In this document: positions 23,005 to 34,554 of the stretch, in pieces | Layout of the letters: each line of letters begins with the position of its first letter | Numbering within the stretch: position 1 is the stretch's first letter | Origin: Basidiobolus meristosporus CBS 931.73 | Taxonomy: Eukaryota; Basidiobolomycota; Basidiobolomycetes; Basidiobolales; Basidiobolaceae | Length of the DNA stretch: 64,000 nt | Direction of reading: 5' to 3' | NCBI GenBank assembly: GCA_002104905.1 | Contig: MCFE01000221.1 | Location: 59,783-123,782 of the forward strand | The notes under the pieces: generated by a model | Seen by the model: the letters and a program-made list of their open reading frames with translations, nothing else | The model's database searches: none | What the model was told of the DNA's origin: nothing | Position numbers and translations under genes: made by a program

Positions 23005-24147
23005 TCAGGTGGATTTCCTTTTCCGAGGGTTCACTTCACTCGAACTCCCCTCGAGGTAGATGTCTGGCTGCGTCGAGTAGTGTGAGCCATAAAATTCGCT
23101 CAAGACCGAATGCTCGGTAAATTGAAGGTTTGGGAAAAGAGCATGCAGCTGTGGTAAATTCGAACTTTCGTGGCAAGGCCAGGTTAGGCTGTGCGCCGGG
23201 TATTCGCTCCAAGTACAGTTGCCTCCTTGTGTTCGCCAGAGAATGTTTGAGAAGGGGGAGTCGGAGGGTAACAGCGAGACTGGAACGTATTGCCCATATG
23301 CCTCAGTACTCGTCTGGCTCCCCCTCAGCCCCAACCCCCAGTCTGAAGGCTCTTGGTGTACGCTTGTGGAAGCCTCAATAGAACCAGAATGATACTCAGC
23401 GGTATCGGGACTTTCAGAGCTTGCAGTGTTGTAGCCCTTGACCGGCTTACGAAAGCGATGTTGCTTGATCAGCTCGGAGTTGAGTTTGATCTCGGCAAGC
23501 TCCATGAAGGCATGGGGTGGGTGCAAACGACCTGAATGAACATCTGAAGTAGAGAAAGTGAGTATTCGAGAGAGCGGAAGGCAAAGAATTAAATGCACCT
23601 TCTATTTTGTGGTAGCATATGAGATGTTGGCAGGTGTTATTTAGCTCGATAGCGATGGTTTTCTTGATCAGACCGCCATGTTTGAACACGAACGTCCCCT
23701 TGTTGCTCTCCAGAACACTCGCCTTGTCGATGTCCTGAAGCTCAGGGTCGTCGGTGCATTCATCACCCGGCTTCCTGGGGGCGATCTTTTTGTCCAGCTC
23801 TCGGTAGACCAGGAAATTCCCGAGTATCCTGGAAGGAGACCACAGACGGCCATCTGTCCAGCGCTTGATCCCACTCTCCTTCTCGTCAAACACGTAGACC
23901 GAGCCAGATCTCAGCAGCTTTTTTTCCTTCTCATGGAGACGTCGCCTCATCCGCGCCAGGATTCCTCTATTGCATGCCTCTTTTGAATGGAGTTAGTAGC
24001 AATCCCATCCAGCAAGGCAGTGGAATCAAGCAATTACCAACGATTATCAAGGCGTCTTTGGTGCTCTCAACTAGACCTAAAGCAACAGTTCAACAACGGC
24101 AGTGGAGTAGCCTCGTATTCTTCGAGCTTACCAAAAAACGTCTCCAT
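23005..24147 (-). CDS. WOPR-domain transcription regulator (Gti1/Pac2/Wor1 family)
   Basis: Four exons on the minus strand: 24,147-24,132, 24,076-24,038, 23,979-23,599 and 23,543-23,005. Introns are 55-58 nt, and the first exon encodes only METFF plus one base. The spliced N-terminus reads GLVESTKDALIIVEACNRG, then RRRLHEKEKKLLRSGSVYVF, KRWTDGRLWSPSRILGNFLV and YRELDKK; these are the defining WOPRa motifs. After a spacer, GLIKKTIAIELNNTCQHLICY gives WOPRb. Such proteins are fungus-specific DNA-binding master regulators of morphological switching (Wor1), gluconate metabolism (Gti1) and sexual development (Pac2). The C-terminal ~175 residues are Ser/Tyr-rich and unconserved. Convergent with the PHD-finger gene. 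Confidence 0.9.
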
Positions 24148-24372
24148 TATTCACTTTATTAGTCGTTGAGAGCCAGGCAACCACTGCCTTTTTATTATAT
24201 ATTATGGTTGGATGGCTAACTGGTTTCACGTTTATTAGATAGATTCCATGAAGTTTATTTAATTCAACCTTTTGTTCAACCCTCTCCAAGTTGATCATCT
24301 CCAACCTATCTATCATTCGAGTTTGGTTTTGGTGCTTGGTTTTGGTCTGTTATATGACTCGAGATGTTCAAT

Positions 24373-25786
24373 TCACAGGTCTTGAAGCTCTTTCAGTACT
24401 TTGGCTGACTTCATGTGGGGGCCGACGTAGATGGCCTTCCCGGAGCTAGTCAGTTGGTAATTGGGGTCGAATATCAGCCCTTCAGGCAGCACGTATTGAC
24501 GATAGAAATTGCTGCATTGGTATCCGACTCGATGAGGAATATAGGAAGAAAACAATCCCCACTAGATTGGCTGCATATCAGTATCCGCAACCGCCCATTG
24601 AATGCTAGACAGTGATTCATACCTTATCCCCGCAGCCGAACTCCGCCGCAACCTACAAGACGAATATTCGCGTCAACACTCGTAGTCGGCGAATACCAAA
24701 CGCTACTTACCTTCAGGAAGTGGGTTTTCTCCTCCTCCGTCCAATCACCCGTCCACTGCTCCACCCCGGGCTCGACATGTCGATAGAAGTACGCGTTGGG
24801 GTTTTTCTTGAACAGCTTGGATGCCACCAATTTCGCATCTGACCAGCCGTTTGCGTTCTTCTTGCCTTTCCGCCCCTTCTTCTCGCCTGGTAGGTGGATG
24901 GGCGCCGCTTAGATGGTGGCCACCGTCGTGCATAATACGAAGTGCTGTACGTACCAGTCCCAAGTGGATCCTTGAATGAAAACTTCCCTCCACCATTCTT
25001 CTCCCAGGCCTCAGCTGCGGAGGCTTCGAACCCGTGACGTTCCATTAACTCTGGATTGATCCAGCCTACGCAAGAGATTGGCCATTAGGCAACAGCCTAC
25101 AGTTCCGCTGGTCAAGTCGATCCCTTACCTTTGTATTTGCCACTGACCTTGATCGCGTTCTCGCAGATCTCCTTTGAGAAGTACTCCTCGGCGGTCTTGA
25201 GGATATGATCCAGCTCGGGGATACTCTACATCAGGATACACATTAATACTTTATGCTTGCGGGTGGATGACCGATGGCGTACATTATCTTCTTGATTTTC
25301 CGAGGAGGCATCCTCCACAGGGGCCTCCCCTTTTAGTCTTTTCGAGATCCTGCTTGGCTTGGGCACCGCCTTGGTCGCCTCCTTTTCAGGTTTCTTACGC
25401 TGTGTACGTTTTCTCACCACCTTTGGTTCTTCCTCGGGTGGTTTGGTTTGGACCGTGTCCACTTCAGGGCTCTCGGAGAGGGTGCTGGTCTCGGTCACGA
25501 GGTTGAGAGAGAGAAGCAGCTCTCTGTTCCGCTTGATGTTCTCTTGGCGTTGAAGTTCATACTCGGAAAGGGCTGGTTGCAAAGCAAAAAATGGATGAGT
25601 TCAGGTTGTTGTTGAACGAATGGAGGGGTGCTCAGAGTATTCCAAGACGGGGGGAAAGGGGGAGCCGGGTGGAGTAATCGGACCATGGATCTGGTGGAGA
25701 AAAGGAATTGGCAACAACCAGTCAAAGGTTCAAGAGTGAAGACACCCTGCTTTCAGGAGAACCGTACCTTCAGCTTTACTAGGCAT
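24373..25786 (-). CDS. SANT/Myb-like domain protein, seven exons
   Basis: Exons: 25,786-25,768, 25,572-25,283, 25,225-25,129, 25,065-24,955, 24,886-24,711, 24,652-24,623 and 24,561-24,373. The first intron is 195 nt, the others 57-68 nt. The N-terminus has a helix of type YELQRQENIKRNRELLLSL, common in nuclear proteins, then a Lys/Pro/Glu-rich basic stretch (KRTQRKKPEKEA). The C-terminus carries a Myb/SANT-like fold: WTGDWTEEEKTHFLKVAAEF, then WGLFSSYIPHRVGYQCSNFYR, with the spaced tryptophans and the hydrophobic helix 3. A regulatory or chromatin role is likely. No closer family is recognised. Confidence 0.75.
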
Positions 25787-26097
25787 GACTGAAAAAGGAT
25801 TGGGAAGTACACACCTCTTGCTCTTAGAAAATGCTTGTGTTCGTAAGGTACCCGCCTGCTTACGGTGAAGAAATGATCGGATGTTTATGGGAGGCAAGAA
25901 TGGGTAAACGGTTTTGTTGTTTCCAGCGTTATGCTTAAATCATAACAAGCCGACTCAGTGAAATGTGACTATGTGCTGTGGTGATAGGCCACCAATTTTG
26001 GGTTAGGGGAGCGGGATTGTTTACAATATGGCGGGTGGATGGGTAGGGTAGTGGGTGGATGGTGATTTCAACTGTTTATTGCATAGGTTGTGTATAT

Positions 26098-26122
26098 ACT
26101 GTATATATATATATATATAGAT
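26098..26122. repeat. AT dinucleotide microsatellite
   Basis: GTATATATATATATATATAG between the SANT-protein promoter and the 3' end of EXO84. Confidence 0.75.
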
Positions 26123-26156
26123 TGTGTATATACTGATGGATAGGGCAAGAAAAATA

Positions 26157-29100
26157 TCATTGGGTCCCAAATTGGGAAAACTCTAAATTCGCGAGTGAAT
26201 GAGTGAGTGCTACCAGGGGAATGAGAACATGGACCCGACGCCTACCTGAACCGAGCTCTTTCATGAGATGCGCCACACGCTCATCGTACCATTGAGCAGT
26301 CTACATGGAGATGTTTAGCTTTGGGTGGGGGCAGCTTGCACAAAACTTGGTACCTTCAGGGGAAGCTTTGAGGCGGGATTTTGGGCAAAGTACATTCGTA
26401 GCGCGCGTTCGCATATCGCATTGGCAGCCTTGGTGGTGCTTTGAGTGATAAACTCATCGGTGACTTTCAGGAAGAAGTGAATATCTAGAACCAGCTGATG
26501 GACCCCTGGAGGAAATGAAGGTTGAGCTACTGGCGTAGACACAAACGGCAATGATCACTCACCACCATAGCCGAAAGCTCTAGGTTGATGATCGTCACCC
26601 TCCCAGCACGGAGCTAGACAGAAAGAATAGGTGAGCTTGACGAAACACGCATGCACATGAAATCCCCAGTCACCATCGTTCATCGTGCGGAAAAACTGCT
26701 CAATAATCCCGGCAATAAATAAGCTTCTGTTGAGCGGCCATTGGGCCGCCTCTAAAGAGATATCGTGCATGTCTAGAATGAGCTACCATCAAAGAGTTAT
26801 TGACATGTCGCTTGCTGGATCCAGCGGGGAGGGCATACTTTAATGATTTGATCACAGGGGACCGCATCCTCTCCAATATCCTCGGACTATATGAACGCAA
26901 GGCTCGTCAGATCGACGGATCTATGGGCCAGTGGATCCCGCGACGTTACCTGAGAGTAGTCAATGTCAGCGAATCTGTATGTACTTTCAACGAGGGAGTG
27001 GCATCGGCGTAGACAATAGATGTCCGTGAGTGTCGACTGATACCCTGGTGGTTATGGCATCAGTATCAGTATCGCGTGGTAGCCTCAGATGAGGTACTTA
27101 CCACTCATTCGACTCTTCAGTCCCTGGAGCTCTGAAATAGAGCCGTGGTATAATTCCTGGTGCTCGTTAGCGAAAGGACAAGAGGTTGCTCTACCATCTA
27201 CTTACTGATAAGTACGCGGCTACAGAGGGGAGGACGCTCTCAAGAATGAAGCTGGCGTCTGCGACAATGCCGAAGCTCTAGTGCAACAGGCGGGGGTTAG
27301 CGGTTGGCTAGGTTCGAAGCATCCAAGTGCAGCCCTACCTGCTGATCGGATAGCGAGGAGCTTTTGCAGTGAATCATCAGGTTCTTCAAGTATCCCTCAA
27401 AAAGGGCCACAATGCTTCCAATCACCTTGGGATAAAGCTTGAAATTCAAGATCAGTCAACTGAACGTAGCCCGCGTGAGCGAAGGGGGATTACCGTTGGG
27501 TTACTGATCACGGCAATTTCCTTGACAAACGAAAACACCGACTTGTAGAAGTAGAAGGAGCTTGTGGTCAACCTGCTGTCTTTGTCTGCAAAGGAGGGTT
27601 AATGCTTGTGGCTGCATACTTCTGATGAGCTCCAAAGGTCCTACCAAGCAAAGAATAGGGATCCTGGCTAATCACATCCAATGAAACCAACTCGAAAGTA
27701 TCTTTGGACAACTCGCGGTTGAATCCGTCAAGGTAACGCTTCTCATGGTTGCTGATGGTTTCCACGAGGTTGGGAAGGAAGATCTTGTCGATCAGGAAGC
27801 TTAAATCGACGCCCACCTCGCGCAGCTGTAATTCAAACGGGTATTAATCGACCATCGATGCTGCAATCAGGAAGGCTAGGAACCTTTTTGCATTGCTCCG
27901 AGGCATAGTTCAAGCCATCGGCTATCACTTGCATTGGCTGCTCATGATGGAACATTTGTTTACGGAAGATCTCGGCGTATTTTTCAATCTCCTCCTTTAC
28001 CCACTTCACAAGCGCTGGTGCACAGTTAATGTCATGGTCGGATTAGTCGAGGTGATGGATCGTACCTGAGCTCATCGACGCATCACGAAACGAGGCCATA
28101 AACCATTCGCAAGTGTTCCGGATCAGCGTGAATACAACCAAGAAGAGCTCTTTGATGTAGCGCGTGACGTCTCCCTCGAGCTGGATCTGTCTATTTGCGC
28201 AGAGAAGTTTAGAACAGGTCAAGACTGCGCATCCAAATGACCAAACCTTGTTCGATGGCGAATGGTGGAGCTGCGCCCACCTAAGAAGGCCTCCTTTGCC
28301 TAAAAGCACGAGATGTCAACAACCAAGTAATCATTCGGATCCTCGGTGGCACTTACTTTGTCAGGATAGCCCAACCTCAAGAGCCAGCTTACATTTGCGC
28401 AATTTTGGGATTTAGTAAGCATAGGGTTCATCATGTCGTGCGATATAACTGAGACGAGGTTGGCCACTCGATCCTCGATTCTCTTGTTGACCGCCTTCAT
28501 TTGGGTGCCTTCGGCGGTGCACAGCCGGAGGATTTTTCTAGCTGATCACACAGTTTAGCAGGCTGCAGGTATCCAGTCAGCAAGCACGTTTGCTCACCTT
28601 CTTCGGAGCAATGAACAGCAGCTTCAAACTCGCGCTGCGCTATATGGACATCCAGCTCGTCCGAAACATCGGCGATCCTCTTCATTTCAGCTTTGGAGAG
28701 CTCTCGTTTGGTGGGAACACTGGCACCCAGCGATTTCTTGGGAGAAACTGGCAACAAGCTTGAGAATCTACAGAGCCTTAGCCGACCAACAATCTGTGCA
28801 TAGTTACCTGACACTTCCCTAGCCATTTCGATCTTCAATTCCTCAACGGTCCGCTTCAGCTTCTTCAGGAAATCCCGCTTCATATCTGGAGTATCGCTGC
28901 AAAAGATGAAGGACTCCGGCGGTCTGATCACTTTGAAAGCGTTCTTCAACTCTACGAGGAAAGGTGGTGAGCGATGTGCGTGAGCAGTCAAGATGCACTT
29001 CGTTGGGCGTACTTGAAACATCCCGAATGTCCGTCACGGCGATTTCCGACAATTTCCAGCAGGTCTGAGCAACCAGGCGAGTCTTGGAGGCTTGGACGCC

Positions 29101-30009
29101 TTCCTTCTGGGCAGCAATCAGAAGAACATCACTACACAAGTACAAGTTCACGTTCTGCTTGTGCCGAAGCGTCCCTGCTTGCAGTTCCTTGATTCCTGGG
29201 CATTCGAGCACGAGTGTGCGGGACGGATGGTGGGGAAGTAGTTTCTAACATAGATTAGTTAGTAATGGACTCTGCCGCGGATCGCTGCAACTCAATCGCC
29301 TCGTACTTCCGCCCCGTCGACATTTCTCCAGATCGCTGCTGTCTGTGTTTTCCAAACGTCGGCATTATCATTCCCGATGTAGCTCTTGTCTGATGAGCCA
29401 TTATCTGAATAAGACGCATACAAGGAGAGATTGAGTTAGAACACCATCCCGCGGCCAGCCGGTGAGCAGAAATGGCTTCACCTTTTCCATCAGCGCCGTT
29501 TCCCTCTATTAGCATGTCGGTGGTGCTTCTGATGTCGGCAAGTCTATCCTTTAGAGTTAACATGTCCGATTCGAGCTGGGAGATCTCTTTAGAAATGACA
29601 ACAAATTCGTTGTAATTTTGATACACATTGTCTTTCAAGTTGTGGGAACTGAGCTCCTTCGCTTCCTGAAGAGACCGGTAAAAGCCCCTCAAGGATTCTT
29701 CGTTGACGCTCAGCAAAGTCTCGTTGATGTCTGCGGGTAACAAGGATTGTTGGCAACTGGGGGAGAGGGGTGGCAAAGTCACCAGATGTACTTACAAGCC
29801 TCGGCTTCAAAGTTGCTCAGCAAAAATTTGTCCACATCTATGGCAGGGATTTCAACACCCACTCCAGAATCATGGTGGCTACGCACTATGGTTTTGGTTC
29901 GCATTGGTAATTGGTGCCCATTTGTTTTGAAATCCGAGGTAATCTGTGGGGCAGTACGGATGTGACGTTTATCTCGTTTGATTTTGATGGGTTTGTTGGG
30001 CTGAGACAT
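26157..30009 (-). CDS. EXO84: Exocyst complex component Exo84 (EXOC8)
   Basis: The exocyst tethers secretory vesicles to the plasma membrane at sites of growth; Exo84 binds Rho/Ral GTPases through its PH domain. At least 12 short GT-AG introns split the gene. Exon 1 (30,009-29,796) encodes a basic tail and DVDKFLLSNFEAEAY. Exon 2 has the helical N-terminal region (YRSLQEAKELSSHNL, then SQLESDMLTLKDRLADI). The PH-domain region includes RTLVLECPGIKELQ, LYLCSDVLLIA and WKLSEIAVTDIRDV. Then come DVSDELDVHIAQREFEAAV and ARKILRL, the classic cullin-repeat start, followed by VSWLLRLGYPDKAKEAFL, EGDVTRYIKELFLVVFTLI and LREVGVDLSFLIDKIFLPNL. The 3' end is least sure: the last frame stops at 26,157 after TAQWYDERVAHLMKEL, but an extra intron is possible. 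Confidence 0.85.
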
Positions 30010-30380
30010 GGAGGCCGGGTATACCAGTTACTTTGGCGGCTTGGAAGAAAACAAAACTACGATACCTTTGGTCGTAACAAATATAGTCTGGGTAGGGCAC
30101 TCTCCAGACTTGTGACTGATAATGCAACCTGAGAGCTTCGTACACAGCGTAATAGTATTTCTGAACTGAGTCAAGTAACCTTCGCCAATTGCCAATGAAT
30201 GTTGACCGGAATTTAATCAAACTCTACCCATTGGGCTGTGACTACTAGTCGAATGCGTATTCTCGATGCTCGACACCCAGGTTTTCGGTGATTCTCAATG
30301 ATCGGAATATCCGAAATTTTCATAACACTAGACCAGAACTTGCGAACTCACCAACCCCAAGTTGCCCAGGTTGTTTCAAC

Positions 30381-31265
30381 ATGGTAAGCCCTGTCGCTTC
30401 ATAAACCACGCCCACGAGCTTTTCTTCTAAGATTCCTGCCTGCAGTCAGTCACTTTACACACGGATCTAGGCGATCTCAAGATTGAGGTCTTTTGCGAAG
30501 CAGTTCCCAAGACAGCCGAGGTACAGAGTTGTTTCCACGCCAAACCCCGCTTTCATTAGTTCACCATAACTCATCCCACGCCTTTGCAACACGTGCAGAA
30601 CTTTCTTGCTTTATGTGCTAGCGGATATTACGACAACAACCTCTTCCACAGAAACATCAAAGGCTTCATGCTTCAGGTAAGCCGTTGCTCCCTGCCCCTA
30701 AACCCTCGCTCCACACAGAGAACTTACCTGACCTTCAACCATACTTTCCATAGACCGGTGATCCAACAGGTCGGTGACAGATATTTTCAAAAGCGAGAGA
30801 ACTGGTCAATTTACTAAAGACGTATCTTAGGCACTGGCAAAGGTGGCAATTCCATTTGGGGCAAAAAGTTCAACGATGAGATTCGGAGCACGCTAAAGGT
30901 AGGTTGTTTGGAGGACAAGCCCTGTCACTGTCCAGTATCCTTAGCCTCTTATGATTAGCACAACGCACGCGGAATTGTTAGTATGGCTAACTCGGGCCCT
31001 GACACCAACGGGTCGCAGTTTTTCATCATTTACAACAAGCAACCGCACTTGGACACGAAGTACACTGTGTTTGGGAAGTAAGTGCGAATTTCTCGATTGC
31101 CCGCATAGCGGCGGCCTCTCTAATCTATGTGACAATAGAGTGATTGATGGAGCAGACACCACCTTGGACAGCATAGAAAAGGTCACTGTGGACGAGAAGA
31201 ACAGGCCGATTCAAGACATTCGTATTCGCACAGTGACCATCCATGCCAACCCTCTGGCCGAATAG
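30381..31265 (+). CDS. PPIL3: Peptidyl-prolyl cis-trans isomerase, PPIL3-type cyclophilin
   Basis: Seven exons, six introns. The first coding exon is only the ATG (30,381-30,383), cut by a phase-0 intron. The spliced protein starts [19 protein letters not shown], continues [16 protein letters not shown] and carries the cyclophilin active-site segments [29 protein letters not shown] and [13 protein letters not shown] (Arg, Phe, Met, Gln and Phe at the expected positions). It ends KPHL-type [16 protein letters not shown]. About 160 residues, the normal length of PPIL3, a small spliceosome-associated cyclophilin. Divergent from EXO84. Confidence 0.92.
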
Positions 31266-31491
31266 TCTGCCCGCCGCCGCCACCACCCACCTCATGGAAT
31301 CATCTCCACCATAGACAGTGACCAGCGGGAACTTTGTATGATAAACCATTTATACGGGAATAAAGTAGCATCCACTGAATTGTGGACAAACTTGATTAAG
31401 ATGGTTTTTTTTTCTTGAATTATTTACGGGTGCCTCGGTTGGACCTGGTGAGGACCGACTTTGTCGTTGGAGAGAACCCGTATTCATAGGA

Positions 31492-32653
31492 ATGGCCAAT
31501 AGCAAACAAGAAGAGCTCCAGGTGGAATTGAGGAAGCTGGTCGATTCCACCATCGAGGTGTCGCACAACCTTTTCTTCGACTATGACAAGGTGGTCAACG
31601 GGGAAGATTCGGAAAACACCGCCAGATACACCTCCCCCGACACTCTGGGTAAGTCAGGATTTATCCACCGGGATGTACACAACTGTTCTCACAAACTTAA
31701 CCCTCCGGCATCTCTCTTCCTTAGAGGCCCTCGGAAAGCTGCTTTCCCACGACGCCACCAAGCTCAGCCTGGCGTGTAAACCACCGGTGGATGATGCCGC
31801 GCCTGGAATCAAGGTGTGTCAATCCTTGGCGGAAAACACCGCCAAACTGGTGGCCCACGCCTCCCAGCCCATTCTGGAAACCTCCACAGGAAAGGAGGTC
31901 TCTTTCGAAGGACTGGGTGGAAAGACCCTTGCCTCGGAGGTCCAGGCGGTTGTCCAAAAGATCCTTAGCTCCGTCGCGTCACTGGCAAACTCGTTCCTGG
32001 ATTCCCCCGTCCAACTGGAGGCGGAAGCGTCCCAGCATGGGTTCTTGGTATCATCAGGAAAGCTCTGGGAATCCTGCGACATGATTCCCAAACTCTCACA
32101 CAACAACCGCGATGCAGTGAAGAAGCGGTGGAAGGAGCTCGAGGAGCTATTGCTGGATGTGGCGAACGAGTTTTCCGAGATGATCTCCAACACGGACGAC
32201 GACGAGGAAGGGGAGGACGAAGGCGAGGAATTCGACGATGGCTGGGGAGAGATCTTGGGCGATGTGAAGTTCAGCAAGAGTGAAAAGCAGATCGCCCAAA
32301 ACTTCCATTCTCTGCTGGCGCCCACTCGTCTTCTCTACAGGAAGGTCCTTAAGCGCGGCATCGAAGAGTGTCCCCTCAAAACCCAGGAGCAAGTGAACTG
32401 GCTGGATACCGTGCTGGATGTAGGCAAGGCCACCCTGGAACAGGCCGATGAGATCGGAAGCGCACTCTGGGAGCATCAACCGGAGCAATCCATCATCTCA
32501 AGAATCTCCGACTTCAATGGCAAGATCAGCGAGCTGATCAACGTGGCCACCATGTACGTGGAATCTGAGGAGCACACCCAATGGTACGCCAAGCTTTCGG
32601 AGAAGTACGCCAAGACGTTCGAAACCGTCTTGAACTCCAACTCCCCCCGTTAA
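31492..32653 (+). CDS. Cyclin-D1-binding protein 1-like (GCIP-domain) protein
   Basis: Two exons (31,492-31,648 and 31,725-32,653) with one 76-nt intron inside DTL/EALGKLL. The ~360-residue protein is all-helical, with MANSKQEELQVELRKLVDS at the start and an acidic loop TDDDEEGEDEGEEFDDGWGE in the middle. The C-terminus has SKSEKQIAQNFHSLLAPTRL and VNWLDTVLDVGKATLEQADE. This order (helical N-half, acidic linker, helical bundle) is that of Grap2/cyclin-D-interacting proteins (CCNDBP1/GCIP), known as regulators in animals but poorly studied in fungi. The family call is from overall pattern, so moderate. Confidence 0.65.
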
Positions 32654-32946
32654 CCAGCGTTGTAAAAGTATCAATAAACTGCCCCCTCAATCGACCTACG
32701 AGTGTACCTAATCAATCAATAAACTGCCCTCTCAATCGACTTATTCGCTGGGGTTTATTTGGTGTGGTTTTGAATGGGATAGATGTATTAGAAACTGGGT
32801 TGGTATCTACTACAGGGTTCATCGAATATATTATGAGGTAGAAGGGTGGCGGAAGTGTTCAAAGAATTAGTGATTTACATAGATCTAACCCCGACCAACC
32901 CTGACGAGCATAGGGTTAATGGAAGGGTATGGGACTTTGGCGGAGT

Positions 32947-34183
32947 CTATTCCTCCATGTCGTCATCGCTAACGAATTCAACATCTTCATCGATGATTTC
33001 CTCCTCCTCAACACTAGGCCCGACTACTGAAATAACCACCTGCAACAACTCCTGGCAATGCTGCAAGATTCCCTCATCCTCACTGCCCAGCTTGTGATAG
33101 TACTACATAGAGAAGCCCCAGGTTAATGTATCTTCAGGATAATAATCCCTCCAGCTAGGATGCCTTACCTTGATCGCACTCTCCAGGCAGTCACGAGCGT
33201 CTTCCCAGGAGCTGGCCTTCTCCTCGTCGCTCTTATCTTCACCTAGAAGATAGTAAGCCCAGCCATAAAGGTACCAAAGCTCAACCACCTCATCGTCCTC
33301 TTTCTGCAGACCCTCCAGGACATTGAGCGCAACATCGAAGAGACCCATCTCCATCAAGAGCTTGACCAAGCCGATTCTGGCGTCGTAGTTAGGAATACCA
33401 GGGTGACCTAGAATGAAGATTAACTACCGAAAGCCAGAAGCCTCGACAAAGAGAAGGTCCCACCTGGCTCGAGGTTACTCCAGAGAGACATGCTTTTCTC
33501 CAGAGCCTCCTTGGCGTCTTCGTTTCTTTGCTGACTCAAACGGATCGAGGCAAGTGTCTGATAGACCTCCGGGTTGTTGGGGTCAACCGTGATGGCACTG
33601 TTGACGAATGTTTCGCACTGAGATTCAGCGTTGGGCTCGAAGCTGGAGAAGCGGGTTAAGAAACGGACTTTGTCTACAAGAAGACACAACTTGACCTACC
33701 AACAGTCGGTCAGGTAAATCTCAGCCATGGAGCACAGAGCGGAAGAGATCTTTCTGGCCAACTCCAAAGCCTCGGGAGAGTTCTCCTGAAGGGTTTTCAG
33801 CTCCTCGCCCATGAGCTCAACGCCGCGGGAGAAAAACCCGACGGACTCAAGCTCGTGAGAAAGTTGGCCGAGGTACATGTACTTGGAGTACCCTTGGTCC
33901 GGGTTGAGCGAGACCGCTTTGAGAAGATGCTGTGGTAGAGCATTAGCACTGAGGTTGACAACAGGAGTAGGATACAACTTCAGGTATTTACCTCTCGAGC
34001 AGAATCAAAAGAACCGAGCTCCAATTCGACCACACCGGTCATCTCCAAAGCCTCGAGGTTGTTGGGGTCTTTTTCCAAAGCTTGGTTGCACAGATTATAG
34101 GCAACATCGTAATCACAGGACTCCACGTTGGTGGAGGCAAGCTTCAAGAGCTCAGCGATGGTGGATGCTTGCTCGGCGGCCAT
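32947..34183 (-). CDS. ACL4: Acl4-like TPR assembly chaperone of ribosomal protein L4
   Basis: Five exons: 34,183-33,992 (approx.), 33,929-33,700, 33,642-33,464, 33,407-33,169 and 33,102-32,947. TPR units are seen at DVAYNLCNQALEKDPNNLEA, HLLKAVSLNPDQGYSKYMYL, CETFVNSAITVDPNNPEVYQ and LYGWAYYLLGEDKSDEE. The protein ends in a strongly acidic tail (VEEEEIIDEDVEFVSDDD, then MEE), the hallmark of Acl4. In yeast Acl4 captures nascent uL4 and escorts it to the pre-60S particle. Length (~340 aa) fits. It lies beside RPL7, DPH7, RPL6 and eIF3e. The intron ending at 33,643 removes an apparent stop and restores the YLTDCCFEPNAESQCE segment. Confidence 0.8.
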
Positions 34184-34554
34184 TGTCTATTAATTAGCTA
34201 TCTATAAAAGAGTCTACGTTTCTTAAGTTATTGGGACACTTTCCAACAAAGTGAGGGCTTTTTTTTTTGGTAAAGAAAAAGAAAGCACCTCATTGATGGA
34301 GAATCCCACCATATCCATATTCAAATGAACAGTCGGTTTTTCGAGAAATTGATTTCAATCGCTTTTGAATTTTTTTTGATCCAGCGCCTGAGCAGTATGT
34401 CTCGCGCTCAGTACAAGGGGTTATATAACTTCGCACAACATCAATAGAAATGCTTCAATCGCGGTAAAATATGGCTTAAATTCTTTATATACAGTATGAT
34501 TAAAATTAAACAATGCAGTCATCGATTTATTGAGACTAGTGAAAGTCAATAAAC
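34184..34554. other. Spacer between ACL4 (5' end) and RPL7 (3' end)
   Basis: 371 bp of AT-rich DNA with T and A runs (e.g. 34,259-34,268). It must hold the ACL4 promoter and the RPL7 terminator. No gene or RNA element recognised. Confidence 0.5.

Noticed and set aside
33666-33699. 26-nt intron in ACL4 ending at CTTGTAG
   Set aside because: It leaves a stop in frame; extending to the acceptor at 33,643 gives a 57-nt intron and restores the TPR frame.
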